From contig JAKAXM010000013.1 in the NCBI GenBank assembly GCA_021816625.1, positions 1 to 64,000 of the forward strand: a stretch of 64,000 bases of DNA, read 5' to 3'. The DNA is from Pseudomonadota bacterium (GTDB taxonomy: Bacteria > Pseudomonadota > Gammaproteobacteria > Acidiferrobacterales > Acidiferrobacteraceae). Positions 63,229-64,000 of the stretch are shown here, one piece after another. The translations under genes and the position numbers were made by a program. The notes under the pieces were generated by a model. It was not told the origin of the DNA, did not search any database, and saw only the letters and a list, made by a program, of their open reading frames with translations. How positions within the stretch are numbered: position 1 is the stretch's first letter; every line of letters starts with the position of its first letter.

Positions 63229-64000
63229 ATGACAAAAACCTTTGATGTGGCGGTGGTGGGTGCGACGGGTGCCGTGGGCGAGGTGATGCTCGCACTCTTG
63301 GCGGAGCGCCGGTTTCCGGTCGGTACGGTCTACGCCCTGGCCTCGCAGCGGTCCGTGGGGACCACGGTGCGGTGCGGCGACCGCACGCTTACCGTGCAGG
63401 ACCTGGCGACTTTTGATTTCCGCAAGACCCAGATCGGGCTGTTTTCCGCGGGCGGCGATATCTCGGCCATCTACGCCCCCAAGGCCGCCGCCGCCGGTTG
63501 TATCGTGATCGACAATACGGCCCATTTCCGCTACGACGACGACATCCCGCTCGTGGTCCCGGAGGTCAATCCGGGCGACATCGGCCGCTACCAGGCCCGC
63601 GGCATCATCGCCAACCCCAATTGCTCGACCATTCAGATGGTGGTCGCCCTGAAGCCGATCTACGACGCCGTCGGGATCGAACGGATCAATGTCTGCACCT
63701 ATCAGTCGGTGTCCGGCACCGGGAAAGAGGCGATCGAGGAGTTGGCGCTGCAGTCGCGGGCGGTGCTTGCGGGGGATCCGGTCGTGGCCAAGGTGTATCC
63801 GAAGCCCATCGCCTTCAATGTCCTGCCACACATTGATGTCTTTCTCGAGAATGGCTATACAAAAGAAGAGATGAAGATGGTGTGGGAGACCAATAAGATC
63901 ATGGGGGACCCCTCGATCCGGGTGAATCCTACGACCGCGCGAGTGCCTGTGATGTACGGCCATTCCGAGGCCCTGCATATCGAGACGCGGGAAAAGCTGA
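63229..64000 (+). CDS. asd: Aspartate-semialdehyde dehydrogenase (3' end outside window)
   Basis: Reduces beta-aspartyl phosphate to aspartate semialdehyde, the branch point for lysine/diaminopimelate, threonine and methionine. NADP Rossmann motif VVGATGAVGEVML lies at the N-terminus; the active-site cysteine is in NPNCSTIQMV, with QSVSGTGKEAIEEL after it. The frame is open to the window edge (257 codons of an expected ~340). leuCDB followed by asd is an order I recall from Pseudomonas. Confidence 0.95.
   Translation, partial: MTKTFDVAVVGATGAVGEVMLALLAERRFPVGTVYALASQRSVGTTVRCGDRTLTVQDLATFDFRKTQIGLFSAGGDISAIYAPKAAAAGCIVIDNTAHFRYDDDIPLVVPEVNPGDIGRYQARGIIANPNCSTIQMVVALKPIYDAVGIERINVCTYQSVSGTGKEAIEELALQSRAVLAGDPVVAKVYPKPIAFNVLPHIDVFLENGYTKEEMKMVWETNKIMGDPSIRVNPTTARVPVMYGHSEALHIETREKL

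Noticed and set aside
1-64000. CRISPR arrays, tRNA or rRNA genes, prophage or toxin-antitoxin pairs
   Set aside because: No regularly spaced repeats, tRNA T-arm signatures or recognised phage or toxin genes were seen by reading; a tRNA or Rfam scan was not possible here.

Overview
The window is a GC-rich, gene-dense chromosomal segment of a gammaproteobacterium. Gene orders match those recalled from E. coli and Pseudomonas: purB-mnmA-nudJ-rluE-icd, csp-clpS-clpA-infA-ate-aat, bamD-rluD-pgeF with clpB further on, and leuC-leuD-leuB-asd. An acidophilic sulfur/iron oxidizer such as Acidiferrobacter would fit the base composition and gene content, but that genus is a guess. I saw no rRNA, tRNA, CRISPR array, prophage or complete insertion sequence.

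Layout. 0-5.5 kb: tail of an unknown gene, a DUF3617 protein, a largely empty 0.75 kb stretch, PBP4 (dacB), citrate synthase and a convergent DAHP synthase. 5.5-21.4 kb: a cold-shock gene, a DedA protein, aguA-aguB-rsmB, an esterase, a divergent CsrA-like gene, DUF1015 and DUF3579 genes, pyrD, a pseudouridine synthase, ilvD, a CDGSH protein, an EEP/phospholipase D pair, a zinc-ribbon protein and cbpA-cbpM. 21.4-26.9 kb: purB-mnmA-nudJ-rluE-icd, with a divergent uracil-DNA glycosylase-like gene where hflD would be expected. 26.9-32.4 kb: a three-gene tripartite RND efflux operon. 32.4-38.8 kb: the csp/clpS/clpA/infA/ate/aat block, which holds an N-degron degradation route, followed by a DUF482 gene. 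38.8-41.2 kb: a TolC protein and a membrane-fusion lipoprotein with no pump gene. 41.3-47.4 kb: sucC-sucD-nadE, then bamD, rluD and pgeF. 47.4-52.6 kb: a PfpI protein, nadC, the ergothioneine genes egtB, egtC and egtD, and marC. 52.6-64 kb: clpB behind a heat-shock promoter, a YciA thioesterase, a small acidic gene coupled to aroC, an MFS transporter, arsR-arsC, and leuCDB followed by asd, which runs off the end.

Functionally this is mostly housekeeping: TCA cycle (gltA, icd, sucCD), amino-acid synthesis (ilvD, leuCDB, aroC, DAHP synthase, asd), nucleotide and NAD synthesis (pyrD, purB, nadC, nadE), RNA modification (rsmB, mnmA, three pseudouridine synthases) and proteostasis (clpS, clpA, clpB, cbpA, cbpM). 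Accessory functions (RND efflux, ergothioneine, arsenate reduction) sit between conserved blocks. Many neighbouring genes overlap by ATGA, GTGA or TTGA, which suggests translational coupling. No strong candidate for a wholly new system was found. The best leads are the divergent CsrA-like protein, the decaying zinc-knuckle duplication, the pump-less MFP/TolC pair, the predicted leaderless arsR and the metabolic cassettes inserted into old syntenic blocks.
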